DNA of 64,000 bases, from contig CP142453.1 in assembly GCA_038049695.1 (NCBI GenBank), positions 113,020,001 through 113,084,000 of the forward strand, in the 5' to 3' direction. Position numbers and translations under genes: made by a program. Origin of the DNA: Cinnamomum chago. Lineage: Eukaryota > Streptophyta > Magnoliopsida > Laurales > Lauraceae. The notes below the pieces were generated by a model. That model was not told the origin of the DNA and made no database searches. It saw only the letters and a program-made list of their open reading frames with translations. Of the stretch, positions 13,104-24,800 are shown piece after piece (within the stretch, counting starts at the first letter, position 1; each line of letters opens with the position of its first letter).

Positions 13104-13485
13104 AATACTAATTAACTGATTCTTGAATTTCAGGTTTAGAGTTGTTGCAAATATCATGACTTCACAAGAACAATTTCAGCAACATTATTTGGAAACGAAA
13201 TCAAGAAACTTTCTTCATGCACGACAATTCAAATGATGCACTTTTCAAAGCATGTATGCTTTTATAAAATTTACCTCATTACCAGTACTTACATAACTAA
13301 TTCCTATTAAATATTGAACTTATCATTTTATTTTAATGTAGGGACAAATCAGTGAAATCAAAGACATTATCGACAAATTCAATCGACAAGAATACATATT
13401 TCAGCTGAAAGCCTATCAATACAACTCAGAAGTGAACTTCATTGTTGTGTCAATTGATGACGTTCCTAACGAAAGCCAAGCATAG
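9307..13485 (+). pseudogene. Helitron RPA1-like single-strand DNA-binding protein, multi-exon
   Basis: Exons that join in phase at GT-AG sites are: 9307-9453 (N-terminal OB-fold, IKDITERTSNW-type start), 11714-11981 (GTRVRATIFDS core), 12082-12172, 12282-12406, 12512-12587 and one from 12692. A zinc-ribbon-like piece (WYMGCSGCKKK, then CSC) lies near 12955-13030. C-terminal pieces lie near 13135-13235 and 13342-13485, ending in TAG. The order OB fold, OB fold, Cys-rich ribbon is that of the RPA70 C-terminal half, the type known in plant Helitrons. A TGA interrupts the exon near 12723 and another stop follows the zinc ribbon near 13060, so the gene is probably inactive. The first intron has been enlarged by other repeats and by tandem copies of exon 2. 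Confidence 0.8.
10481..11775 (+). repeat. 443-bp tandem triplication including RPA exon 2
   Basis: Copy 1 is 10481-10923, copy 2 is 10924-11366 and copy 3 is 11367-11775. Copies 1 and 2 have the same length and differ at very few bases (for example atacag versus atgcag). Copy 3 lacks 27 bp beginning with the taagtg of the others and ends 7 bp early. Each copy carries the splice acceptor (tgtatgcag) and the start of the RPA exon at 10855, 11298 and 11714, but only copy 3 runs on into the rest of the exon. A more diverged partial copy lies at about 10311-10388. The near-identity implies a recent duplication. Confidence 0.95.
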
Positions 13486-16445
13486 ACAATGTGTCAAAAA
13501 CAATACTTTGTAAATATTAATTGTAAATATTAACTTATACTATCGGTCACACTTTAACTATGTATCAAAATCATATAAGGCTGATAGTTCATTTCTTTTG
13601 TCTTACTTCGAGCATACAACTATATCCACCTTTTTTTTATGGATGTTTTTGAAAAAGATGCTATCTATAGAGTTTTGTTTTTCTCTGATTATTAGTCTTT
13701 TATTTCTACTTCTCTGTCTTACAAATTGACTCACACTTTTCTATGCCAACAATGAATTATGACCTTCTGCATTCTTTTAAATCACATAATTCTTACTATA
13801 TATGCAAATTGAACTTCAAACCATCATGAATCAAATTTATATTGATCATAAACCATCGTAAATTCTTTTAGAGTGGCATGAAAACTTTAAATTACGTCAT
13901 GCCTTATTTGAAAAACATAAAAAAATAGAGCTCATGCAGTTCTTTATTCATTTGTCACCACCCCAAGCTGAGTGCTTCTTCTATCTCCTACCTGTGAGAC
14001 ACCATCATCCATCAACTCCATGAATTGGAGCTTTCTACAATGATTTTCTAGAGATGAGCCTCCGCTCTCTATTCGATTTGTGAGTTTTTCCTACTTTAAT
14101 TTATCTGTACCCAAGATTTCAAATTCATAAATTTGGATGAGTATTGAGTCGTAACAGAACATCAATTACACATTAATTCATGTTTCTATATGCATGTAAA
14201 ACATATCATTAACTAATCAAGCTAAGACTCTATTTGCAATGTAGCTACTTACAAAGCACTTCAGACTTGCTTTGAGTGAAGTGGGAAGGCAAAAGATGGA
14301 TATTGCTAAAAAGCATGCAGCAACAGTAACAACCACTCTAAATGCTCTAAATGCACATCTTTTCTCTAGACATGTGCTCATGGGCACAAAGGTTAGTCCG
14401 CTTAATTTCTCCTTCGTTTTTCTCTGCATCGCACCACCCTAAGAAACGAAAACTAGATGTAGCCTCTCCATTCTCTTAAACATGATTGCATATTAATTAC
14501 ATATTTTTTGCCATTGTCCTAATTCCCTTTCACTTATTAATGTGAAGGATTTGGTGTTTTTCTATTAAGTTTGTTATCAAAGAGGCTAACCATGCTTTCG
14601 TTGCAGGTCCCTTTTTTTCCAGATATTAATGCATATGAGGTGACAATGACATGACTTATCTAAAGATTTGAATGTAAAGATTATACATTGAAAATGAAAA
14701 ACAATGCAGTGAATGTAACGGTAGTTTGGTAGCTTTCCTTGTTTTTTATTAGATTAGATTTGGGTTCTGGTGTGTTACCATTAAAAAAAGGGAAAAATGT
14801 GGCTTTGACTGAAGGCTTTTGCTTGTCAACATTTTATTTTATTTTATTGTTATCATGACTAATTATTGTATCTTTTGATGTTTTGGGTTCTTGTTTTGAA
14901 AATGTTTATCTTTAATTGTGCCTTTTCTTGAGATTATATTTTCATGTCTTTTGTCTCTGGATGTGGTCTTGATTGGTGCAAGTTTTTCATGAAACTTCAG
15001 TAAATTCCTAATTTCTCTTCATTTTCTTAGGGGAAAAAAGATAAGTGGCATTGGAAAGAGGAGGACTTAGTCATCTCAATTATGCAAATGGTGTTTCCTT
15101 CTCTTCCAGACCATACACACTCACTAGATTTGACTCTTTTCCCCCTCTTTCCATCGACTTTCTGCTGATTTCTCCTCATTCTGCTATTGGCCTAATTCTC
15201 AACATTTCCATAAAACTCCTACAGTTGCTTTCGTAATTTTAAATCTTATGATTTATCATTGATACAATTATTAGATTGCTCAAGTGATGCAGGGTAATTA
15301 ACACAACAGGCTCTTTATAAATCATAATCTTGATTAGTTGTTTAAAGACAAAGAGCAACCAGTTTACCTATAAATTTAAATAAATGTAACTCTGTTTTAC
15401 ATCTTGGTTATATCAAAGAACAAAAGAAACTTTCACTGGAAAGTAACTCAGGTTACCGGCACTGTGTTTGTGAAAATCCAATGGTCCCTTGGTGACGGTA
15501 TAGATGCACCCCATACTGCTGTCATTTTTATGCATGCCATCAAATGATTGTTACTTAATATAATAAGAGATAATGCATGTAGGCATGGCCTCATTTTATT
15601 AAGAGCATTTGTTTAATAAAACTCATGTTGGTTTGCCTTTTAGTGAAGAAACAATTTCTTAACTTTTCCCTCCTCCCCTTCTTCCCTTAGTACTTTCTTT
15701 TCCATTTTCTTTTCGGATACACAAACATGGACTGTTAATGACCCTGCTTTTTAGTCCATGAACTCAAAGCAATGTTCAGTAGTAGAAACGTTTTCTCCGT
15801 TTCTTATCTATTTCTCTCTAGATAATGTCAATAGTAGGTACATGGACTGTTAATGATTATTTCTCTCCCATGATCATATTCATCATCAACAAGGAGTTTC
15901 ATTTTGTTGTTGGCTATTGCTTTATTGCAAATTTTATTAGGAATGCATTGGTTGTATCTTTTGTGAAGTCCATGAGGCACGTGGCATATTTGGTGGATCC
16001 CTTACACGTGCTATAAACCTTTTTTTTTTTTTGGTGGTGGGGGGGGGGGGGGGGGGGGGGGGGCGCTACGTGCTATAAACATTGTAAGTGTCAATTGCAA
16101 TGTTTATGGGTGAAGCTTCTTTGAAACCATTTGGCAGACTTCTAACATTGTTGATAAGCTAAGTTTCACATCAGTATAGTGGCAATAGTTAGTGTTTTAT
16201 TTGGTCTTCTAATGACATTATTTTATGTCAATTTATGATATGTTGCTCAATACGATTTAAGAATAATGAACTATAGGTAGATCTTCAATAAAACAATTAA
16301 TTCCTATGAATTCTAAGAAATTTCATATTTGTTGTCATAGTGCTCAACAAATTATTGCAATATGATAATTTGTCTTTCCTTTTGCATTTAGGTGTAGCAT
16401 TGAAAATTACATTCTTCTAATTATTTTTTGAGGTGCCTTTTTAAA
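13486..16445. other. intergenic DNA, no recognised gene
   Basis: AT-rich, without a frame I can assign. A 213-base stretch at 14217-14429 is open on both strands, but neither reading matches a known family. The stretch may include the 3' end of the Helitron, which I could not find. It contains the T/G homopolymer block at 16021-16063. Confidence 0.5.
16021..16063. repeat. T12-GGTGGT-G25 homopolymer block
   Basis: A T run passes into GGTGGT and then into 25 G (16039-16063). The reverse complement of the same design occurs at 37442-37480 (C22-ACC-A14). Confidence 0.9.
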
Positions 16446-16966
16446 TGATACGCCAAGTGATAAAGGAATGCGACCAAGGCATTATAACAATGAAGAAGGC
16501 CGAGAATGCTATCTTTACCATCCCCCTTGAACCGGCTTGTGGACAGTCAGCGTCTCCAACAACCATTCCACCCAATGCAATTGCAAAGGGAAAGAAATGT
16601 GACAATCCCAAGGACCTTGATGAAGTTCTTGGTATGCAATTTTGCGGCACTAATTTGATAACTTTGCAGGTTGGAAAATATGATCTACTAAATTGTAATG
16701 TGTTTTTCAATCTCTTCTCGCCACAGTGAAATATGAAACTCGGCTTGAAGATGGAACTGTGATCTCCAAATCTTATGGAGTAGACTATACTGTTAAACAT
16801 GGTAAGTTTGCTGATTAATTAATTGGGCACAAGTTCTCAATCAATTGTTTATAAATTTACTTATGTAAAAGTGGCCTTCCAATTAGGATTTTTTGTCCAG
16901 CTTTATCAAAGGTTGTGAAAACGATGAAGAAGGGGGAGAAGCTGCTGGTGACTGTCAAACCTCAAT
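16446..16966 (+). pseudogene. FKBP62/ROF1-like peptidyl-prolyl isomerase fragment
   Basis: The sequence encodes parts of the tandem FK506-binding domains of a plant FKBP62/ROF1-type immunophilin. Exon A (to 16631) reads ITMKKAENAIFTIP, then TIPPNA, then NPKDLDEVL. Exon B (16727-16801) reads KYETRLEDGTVISKS. Exon C (16887-16966) reads CPALSKVVKTMKKGEKL. The GT-AG junctions match in phase between A and B, so this is a genomic copy and not a processed cDNA. About 30 residues are missing between TIPPNA and NPKDLDEVL, exon C enters in the wrong frame, and the first domain start, third domain and TPR region are absent. The active-site tyrosine motif LAYG is changed to EPACG. It may have been carried by the neighbouring Helitron. 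Confidence 0.75.
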
Positions 16967-19540
16967 GTAAGTGCATCCTTAGCATCTTTATTTTCTTTGG
17001 ATGCCAATTACCATCATTGCAATACTTTATATAAGAATCTTCATCTTTTAACAATACTGGTCTGTTACTTGTTCAAATGGATTTGGAGCTTCTAATTTTG
17101 ACTTTCACTCTGCAATGAATGACATACTTCACATCTTCATGAATGTATCTAGACATATCTTCTATAAATCTAGCTCCCACAACAGCAGTTCTGATGAGTG
17201 TGAATTTGAATTTGCAGAGTGCATGGTTCTACAAACCTACAATCCATAAGTGATTCTTGATATTGATAGAAAGGGAATGTGAAAAGGTACATCTTTTTAA
17301 CCATTAATAAAAGTATCCACATTTTTTGTTTCTATATGATTTGCAAAGTAAGAAAGGGAGGAGGAATAGTACGTAGGAAAATGAAATTGACAATTTAAGA
17401 TGCCTTAACATCTCACCTCAAACTTCTCCTCCTAAAACTGCTACGTTGCCTCCGCCTATAGATTGCAATATTTGGATTTAAGTTGTTTATTTTATTTGTT
17501 GCATTTCTTTGATACCAACAATATTATTTTATACTTGATCATTATCTTAATGACTTTTGTTTTGTATTCAAGTATATGATGGTAAACGGACACTTAAGGA
17601 AGGGAAAATACTTGAAGCTTAGTTCATTAAGCTTCATGCAGCTAATGAGTTGTTCCTCTGTTTTGGTGATTGTTGGATTTTGAAATTCTTTTTGTCATTT
17701 CATATTTAATTTGTATTCATTGCTCACTAAAAATAGATGTGAGCTGATTGTCATATGACTGTCACCATCAGTGCTAGCCATCATACCATCTACATTTTAT
17801 CAATATCGTGTCTCGAGAAATTGGTAGATATTTGCACCTTCTTTTCATCAGTTTAATGTTTCAGCCTAGCACAAGATGCAGCCGAATTACCAGTTGATCT
17901 AAGAGCTTTAATAATTCAGCAATTCAGCCAACCGGCAATAAACGACGCAATTCCTTATAAGCATAACAAAATTAGCACTGCCCAAGATTAAATGCAGACT
18001 CCATCATCAGTGTGACAAGGAAGAAAATTAACCATTTGGCTCCAATTGACAATTTTCATTTCTAGGTTGCGCTATCTCAACAAGTACTAGCACGTAGATG
18101 TGGGTTTTATGTTTGTTAAAATGTAAATGTTCATAATGTTTGGTGTCGTTGTTAATGTACATAATCCTATTTAAGTGTAGGTGCTACTCTAAATGCGGCT
18201 AAGTCGAATGAGAGATCACAAAGTGGCTATCTTTGGACTTAGGGATGTAGGTAGGTGGAATATATCTTTTCTTACTACCCTGGTTGTAACTTGCAAGCCT
18301 TGGTTCAATTAAGTGATAATATGAGTAGTAGTACTTTTGAAATCACCAATTTTTTTTGTGTTGTATCAATGAATCATCACAGAAGTACCACTCTAAACAT
18401 TTTAGTTTATGCCTTTGTCACTTCATTTTTAACTACTAATCATGTGTTTCAATGCAAACAAATAGGCCCTAGATGAAATATTGTCATATTTTTAGAATCA
18501 CCCAACTCCCAACCTTAAAAGCCAACAATGATCCCATAATCCCATCTTTCTCCCTTTGCATGTGATCAAAACCAAATGCAACCTATTTGAGGTGGTTTTT
18601 CAACACCACCTACAATTTTCTTTCATATATTTGTTGCACATGCAAATATTTGTGAGAAAAAATGACAATATTTGTGAAAAAACACTAGTTAAAAAAAAAA
18701 TGGCACATATTTGTGAGGGTTGTAGTTGTACTACAGTCTATAGAGGTATGAAACACACCACACAGTTGTAGGTTGCAGTCAATGCAATTAAATTGCAAAC
18801 GGATCCCCTTGATCTGATCAGAGCCATGCGCATCACTGCATATTCCTGATCCCCCCATTTTCATGCACGTGGGGCCCAATAAGGCTGACCTCTATTTACT
18901 ATCAGTCACATCACATGAGTCCGGATCCTCTGAGGCTCTCACTCATCAGATGCCCAGTCAAACCAGCCGGATCTCCAAAATGGGACCATTTTTATTAAAC
19001 ATCTAGACTGTTCCAAAAAAAATGAATAGCCTCCTCATATATTAGTTTTGACAAAAAAAATTTTTATTATAATAGGAGTTGGTCCTACGTAGGATTAATC
19101 ATATAATGGAGAATATAGATAAATTTTTTTATTTATTACTAATTTTTATATATAATTTATTTTACGGTGAATCTAATAACAAAAAGACTGTTCAGGATGA
19201 ATGAAGGTTTAGATTCGGAACAAGTGGGCCACACTGTGGACTTCTAATAGTCTCACCCTTTCATCTAAAGTGAGTGGGGAGTTTGAGAGCATCCTGGCTC
19301 TATATCAAAACCCACCAAGTGCACGACGTGGTGGCCCCGATCAACCTGTCCCACGACCAGAAACAGAGACTGACTTCACCAAACCAGTTGATGATTCCTC
19401 TCAGCTGCAGGTCTCTAAATCTACCAGTGGATCCCACCACTCTTGTCGGTGACCCAAGTTGAGTGAGGTTGGCACACCTTTCACATTCATAGTTGCTCCA
19501 AGGTGATCACAGGGTCTTTTACTCTTTTTAAGGCACTATT
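16967..19540. other. intergenic DNA, no recognised gene
   Basis: AT-rich with only chance frames. I looked for further FKBP62 exons (third FKBP domain, TPR) up to about 17.7 kb and saw none. Confidence 0.5.
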
Positions 19541-19700
19541 TTTTTTTTATAACGGCCAAAATAATCGTTATAGGCCAAGCTATAAACCTAGGGGAGCCAA
19601 ATAAATTTCTTACTATTCTAATATTGTAGTGCAGTTTCGAACCCTAAATCTTCGGACGCAAATCGTGGTCCTAAGTCAACTAAGCTATCCCACGAGATTT
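19541..19700 (-). mobile_element. tRNA-derived SINE
   Basis: Read on the minus strand, the element starts with a tRNA-like head: an A-box-like tagcttagttgac and a B-box-like gggttcgaaact about 40 bp further. It ends in an A run (T run at 19541-19549 on the plus strand). It is similar in head sequence to the SINE at 20874-21064. No clear target duplication was found. Confidence 0.5.
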
Positions 19701-19703
19701 TTT

Positions 19704-20000
19704 GCCTGTTTAGGGGCTATACTAATGGAGTTGAGTGAAGTATAGATTATTTTCAATAAATAGTAAAATATAAGTGCGTTATGATGATATTTTATTTTTA
19801 GTTGTTTGTGATAAAATCTTTTTAACTTTTTATAAACGGACGTGTAGTTTTTTTGTCTTTTTTTAGAGAAAGGGGGTTGCTTATTTACTCCTTTTTTTTT
19901 TAAATTTGGTGGGAAAATTCAATTAAAGTATATTTAATGTGACTTTTCTTTTTTAAGAAATGAAGACTTTATTTTAGTTGACTCAAATTTAGTGGGGAAT
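19704..20000 (+). repeat. MITE-like repeat family A, copy 1
   Basis: It shares with 20431-20700 and (inverted) 53925-54151 a core of the form aaaatataagt, gttatgatgatatttt, tttttagttgttt, followed by ctttttaactttttata. The left end (gcctgtttagg) is a degenerate form of the family terminus ggcccgtttgg. The right limit is uncertain. Confidence 0.55.
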
Positions 20001-20430
20001 TTGAATTAAGGGCACATTTGTCCATATGCTACAATTTTGCGGGAAGACTCCTTTATTTCGCAGGAAATGAATGAAAATCTCCCAACCATTCTACAGGAAT
20101 TAAGTTATTGAAAAATTGCTTTTTATATTTGGTGTGAATGCGTTTTCTAAGAAAAAAATTAAATTTCAGCAACCCTTGCATTTTTAAAGGAAAATTGGCT
20201 AAAAAAAAAAGTAATACTCTCATGCCAGTCCAACTTTGAAGGAAAAGTGTCCCCCACGGCCCCACTCTAATAAAAGTTACACGTACCAGGGCATTCACCA
20301 GGCAGGCACACAAAGGAAAGTTAATATGAGTCATATCAATCAAAATTCATACCAGAAGGCAGGTCCCATGAGTTTTACATTCACAGAACCAACAAGTCTG
20401 CATCTCCTATGGAGAAATCCTGAGCTATTA

Positions 20431-20700
20431 AAATAAAGTGGAGTGAAGTGGAGTGAAGTGAAATGAAAAGAATGAATAAAATATAAGTAAGTTATGATGA
20501 TATTTTGTTTTTAGTTGTTTGGAATGGAATATTTTTGACTTTTTGTATGGGGAAATGTAGATTTTTTGTCTTTTAGTGAGTAAATGTAGTTGCTTTTTGA
20601 CTTTTTTTGGAAAAGATGGAGGGAATTTTTGTAAAAAGTGTTTTTGATGGGATGTTTAACTTAACTTGACTTTATTAGTAAATTTACCAAACGGGCCCTA
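20431..20700 (+). repeat. MITE-like repeat family A, copy 2
   Basis: It has the same core as copies 1 and 3. The right end, accaaacgggcccta, is the inverse of the left terminus of copy 3 read on its own strand (tgggccagtttgg), so the family has terminal inverted repeats. The left terminus here appears replaced by short gtggagtgaa repeats. Confidence 0.6.
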
Positions 20701-20873
20701 AAGGAGTAAAACTCCATGTGAAGGCCCACCCATTAAAATCCAAACCTCACAATAAATGCACTCCAACTATATAGAGTATCCTTAAATTTTAGATCAATAA
20801 GAATTTATTCCACTATTGGATTGGCCATTTTATAAAATAATATGATAGTACAAACGTCTATTTAGTTAAACTC

Positions 20874-21064
20874 TACTTTTTTCTTTTTCTTTTTTGTCTT
20901 TTTGCTATCGGAGGGTTTCCAACCCTTTGGGCTGAACTAACCCATCCGATTCGGGTCCAGAGGAAAGCTAGTAGACTCCTCTGTAGCCCCAGTGTGATAG
21001 TGCAGCTTGGAACCTACAACGGCTGCAAATCATGATCTTAGGCCAACTAAGCTACCCCTTTGGT
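20874..21064 (-). mobile_element. tRNA-derived SINE with 17-bp target duplication
   Basis: Minus strand: a tRNA-like head (gggtagcttagttggcc as A box, gtaggttccaagc as B box), a unique body, and an A-rich tail with single G and C interruptions. It is flanked by direct repeats of 17 bp at 20857-20873 and 21065-21081, one mismatch apart (tctatttagttaaactc and tctatttagttaaattc). Head, tail and duplication together indicate LINE-type retroposition. Confidence 0.8.
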
Positions 21065-21559
21065 TCTATTTAGTTAAATTCGAAAACATTCAATCCAACG
21101 ATGGAACAAACTTTGAGTGCGTTTATCTCAAAAGCTTCTGATTTCATTTAAGCATGTTTCTTTGCTGCAATTCCAGCAATGCCTGTCTGGGAATTTCAGT
21201 AGACAAAGTGGAATTCCATTCCTGCATACTCCTTTTTAGGCTTAAGCATGTAGGAATTCTACCAAAATACATTTGGAGTGGAATTTCTGGATTCCCAAAG
21301 GTCAAAAGAAACTTTTTATGTGTTTGAAATCTAAAAATGCAAATAAAGAAACATGAAATTCAGAAATTTTAGGAGAAAGCTTGTCGCATCATGTCTCGGA
21401 ATTCTTGGACACGGTAAATTTTTGACAGAAATACCACTAAAAAAAAAGGCCCTAGGTGGGCCCAATGCAGATTTCCACTGGTTCAAATCAGGATTTCTCT
21501 GTGCTAAAGGCCACAGAGGATCCAGAATGGAAACATAGACATTCTCTCCTCAACGTCTG

Positions 21560-21801
21560 CAACGTCTCTCTCTCGTCACACTCCCACCGCCTACGACGTG
21601 GGCCGTTTCTGCCCTCACAAAACGTCTCCCCGCTATAAAAGCCCCCACAACCTCCAGAGAAAGTAAAAAAAGCAGAAGAAGAAGAGAAGCAACAAATCCA
21701 TCTGCAGCCTTCCACATCTTTCTTTCTAATTCGACACAAAATCTGTGCATCATCAGTTCACACATGCATGTACATGGAGTTGTGAAGGGGAGAGAGAGTC
21801 G
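21560..21801 (+). promoter_or_regulatory. COP1 core promoter and 5' leader
   Basis: A TATA box (tataaaa) lies at 21634-21640 in a locally GC-rich stretch, which predicts transcription starting near 21665-21672. An ACGT-core element (gacgtggg) lies at about 21595-21602, a class of site bound by bZIP factors in plants; that it works here is inference. The leader that follows is rich in AG and contains short upstream frames. Confidence 0.55.
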
Positions 21802-21808
21802 ATGCTGA
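21764..21808 (+). CDS. upstream ORF overlapping the COP1 start
   Basis: The ATG at 21764 opens a 14-residue frame ending in TGA at 21806-21808, past the COP1 ATG at 21802 and in a different frame. A second frame starts at 21768 (with a further ATG at 21774) and stops at 21783-21785. Ribosomes translating the first frame would pass the COP1 start, so it could lower COP1 translation if the leader starts upstream as the TATA box suggests. Confidence 0.4.
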   Translation: MHVHGVVKGRESRC

Positions 21809-24800
21809 TGCTGATGATGGGAGAGACGAACACGTCTTCTGTGGGTGATGTGGTTCCGTCCGTGAAGGAAGATGCGAAAGCAGTGGTGGCCTCAGGAGAT
21901 GATGGTGCTGTGGGTTTTGCAGGGGAGGCTGCTGAGGTTTTGGACAAGGATTTGCTGTGTCCGATCTGTATGCAGATCATGAAGGACGCGTTTCTAACGG
22001 CCTGTGGGCATAGCTTCTGTTATATGTGCATTGCAACGCATCTTAATCACAAGAATGATTGTCCATGTTGCTCTCACCACCTTACCACGAGCCAGCTCTT
22101 CCCCAATTTCCTTCTTAACAAGGTCTTTCTCTGTCTCTAGGGTTTTGGGTTTGAGTTCTAGCTTGCTTTTATGCTAATTGGGATGTGAATTAGATATGGG
22201 TTTGTTTTGGTTGAAATTGAAATTTAACTTGAAATGTGATCTGGGTTTTTTTTTTTTGGGTGGATTGTGGTCATTGGTGGTATGCAAAGCCCAAATGGGG
22301 GTTGTTGAAAAGAAATGATATTAAGGAGGAAGAGGGAAGGAGAAGGGTTGGAGGCTTATGTGGGTGTACTTCCACCTAAAAGGCCTTTTCTATTCCATGA
22401 ATTAACCAAAAGGGTTACAATTGAGAAGGTCCACCAGTTGGAGGGAGTAGGATTGTGGAGATTTGTGGGCAATGGTCCATCTATGGCAGGACTGTCTGTT
22501 GAAAGAGCTTGGATCAGAGGATGGTGTTTGACAACACTCTTGATTGGAATGTCATGCACTAGATAGGAGAATTGGTGTACTTGCTGGATGGATATTTGCA
22601 ATTGTAGAAATGATAGTTTGGGGCTGTTGCTTTTTTTTTTAGTGCTAATTTTGGGCTATTAATTGATAAATGGCTTGAGCAAAAAGTGGGAATGTTTGGC
22701 AGACATTACGAATTGTTGTATCATTTCATGTTTTACCTTGTTGGGACCACTTTGAATTTAAATCTTGAAATATTATATGCCATGGACTCCCCCAATATCT
22801 CGTAGAAATTCTTGGTTAGAATTATTTTTTAACAGAGATTGAATATGTTTTGGAACAAGATGATTGAAGTTTCTTTGTCTTCCTAGAATGCCACTTGGTC
22901 CTCCCTTGCCCATATTAATGCCAACACCTTAACTCAGAAGATGGTTATAGTGCTTCATTGGATCTGCCATCTTGCAAATATTTATCCAAAATCCAAATTC
23001 TGAACTTCCTAAGCTTTTCTTTTTTTTTATTAATCGAGTTGGTGCTTTCTCTCTCTCTCTCTCTAGCTAAGAAATTTCTAGTTGACAGTTTCTCTCACTA
23101 GTTTTAATAATAAACATGAACATACAATGATGCCATAAAAACCATAACTTAATAGCATAATGTTTGCCTGTATGTTACCAAATGATTTACATTTTGTTAT
23201 TATTTTGGGTGGTATATTGTTAATTGTTGTTTGTTGTTAGGGTTGTTTTCAGATGAGTAGTACCTATGAAGTATTTTATTCAATATACTGTTTTATTGTT
23301 TACCACTTTTAGCTTCTAAAGAAGACGACTGTTCGCCAAATTGCTAAAACTGCATCACCTGTGGAGCATCTTCGGTTGACATTACAACAGGTTTGTCATT
23401 ATTTCTTAATTAGATGTTGTTGGAGGTCATTGCAATTATGTGAACTTATGTTTTGGTAATCTTAAAAATTAGGAAGTCTGACAGGCATATCAAATACATG
23501 GCTGCACATAGTTAGCAGATTATTTGAGTGAATGGCCTCCCAGATACTCAATGACTTTACCAATTTGAAGCAATTACAGAATGTTTCTTCATATTTCTTT
23601 TAGTAAAAAAATGACACAGATCTTGCTAAGTAATGCTTGTTGTGAGGATCTAATGTTCAAATATCCTGAACTAATTAAATCTTTACAACATTGATGTCAA
23701 TGATATGATGAGAAAGCTGCTTGTCAATCTTTCATCTATTTACCTGATGTATATCAAGGCATGGATGGTGTTCTTATTTTGCTATCCTAAGTAAGTGGGA
23801 ATGGTTCCTGGGAACCTTCTCATTTGAATATCTAGACAATTCAATTTTAGGCCTTTTTTCTAATTATTTTAAACAATATTCATTTTTACAGTAACTACCA
23901 ATTTGTATGCCAAAGGTTTGACGAGTGACGACTGAAGATCTTCCAGTCTAGTTGATTTTTTGGGGTATCCCCCATCTCCAATAGTACTTGTGGAAAAATG
24001 TGTGAAGAAAAAGTACGTACATATTGAAAACACTCAATCTACAAAGCAACGGACCTGACTATAAATAAAATTCTATTGGCAGATGATTGTTCTTAAAAGA
24101 CAAGCGAAAAAACTCTATATATTTTTAAAAACTACACAAAATCTGTGCTAAAAAAACAAAATCTTATTGTAATGAGGACTGAAACACACAAAATGAGGCA
24201 GTTAACATCTAAAAATACAAATTTTAAGGGTTTGTTTTTTTTTTTTTTTCATATTTCTTATGTTTTAGATTTTTTTTTGAAATTTGTTCAACCTTTTTTT
24301 TTTTTTTTTAAGTTATCTAATATGGGGAATCGGAGGTTGTTCCATGTAGCCAATTCAAATGGACTCCCACTTGTAGATGGGCTGTTCAAATGACAGCGGA
24401 AGCAAGCAACATCCACTAGAATTTGTAGATTTTTTTTCCTCTTTTTTTTTTTCTGGTTTTTGTTAGTTGTCATTTTACTGATGCAAGTATTCCTCTAATA
24501 CTGCATTTTTGCCAGTAGAAAAAATTAGTTCTGACTTAAAATAATTGAAAAATACAAGCCAGACTCCTTGTCCTCATCAGTCTTTCGGTGAGTGCTGGTA
24601 GGGAAAATTTATTACAGTCCAAGTCAAATAGAAGATTGTGGAGCGTGCACTCCCTATGAAGTGAGGTGCTGATAACCTACTTTTAACATCAGAACTTAAC
24701 CACATTCTTAACTGGACTAGAAGAGCTGAGTTTGTTTAGCTTTTCCGTATATAGATTAATCCACTATGGAAATGTTTGGAAATCTCCTTGATGGTGTGTG

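Larger units (their letters stand above)
4018..13485 (+). mobile_element. Helitron with Rep-helicase and RPA genes (ends not located)
   Basis: Three components of an autonomous-type plant Helitron follow one another on the same strand. They are a Helitron N domain plus HUH Rep (4018 to about 7.67 kb), a PIF1-family helicase (to 9134), and an RPA1-like OB-fold protein (9307-13485). Plant Helitrons are known to encode this set for rolling-circle transposition. The Rep half is decayed while the helicase frame is open. The coordinates given are the outer coding limits. I could not identify a convincing 5' TC end or a 3' hairpin plus CTRR end, so the true element is probably longer at both ends and may reach the FKBP fragment at 16.4 kb. 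Confidence 0.85.

Noticed and set aside
14217-14429. Open stretch on both strands, with a plus reading around GRQKMDIAKKHAATVTTTLNAL
   Set aside because: Plausible as an exon remnant, but I could not assign it to a family or find flanking exons.
16441-16800. 119-codon minus-strand frame
   Set aside because: It is the antisense shadow of the FKBP fragment, whose plus-strand reading has conserved motifs and splice sites.
20876-21062. tRNA gene on the minus strand
   Set aside because: A-box- and B-box-like motifs are present, but no complete cloverleaf with acceptor stem is seen, and the A-rich tail and target duplication identify a SINE.
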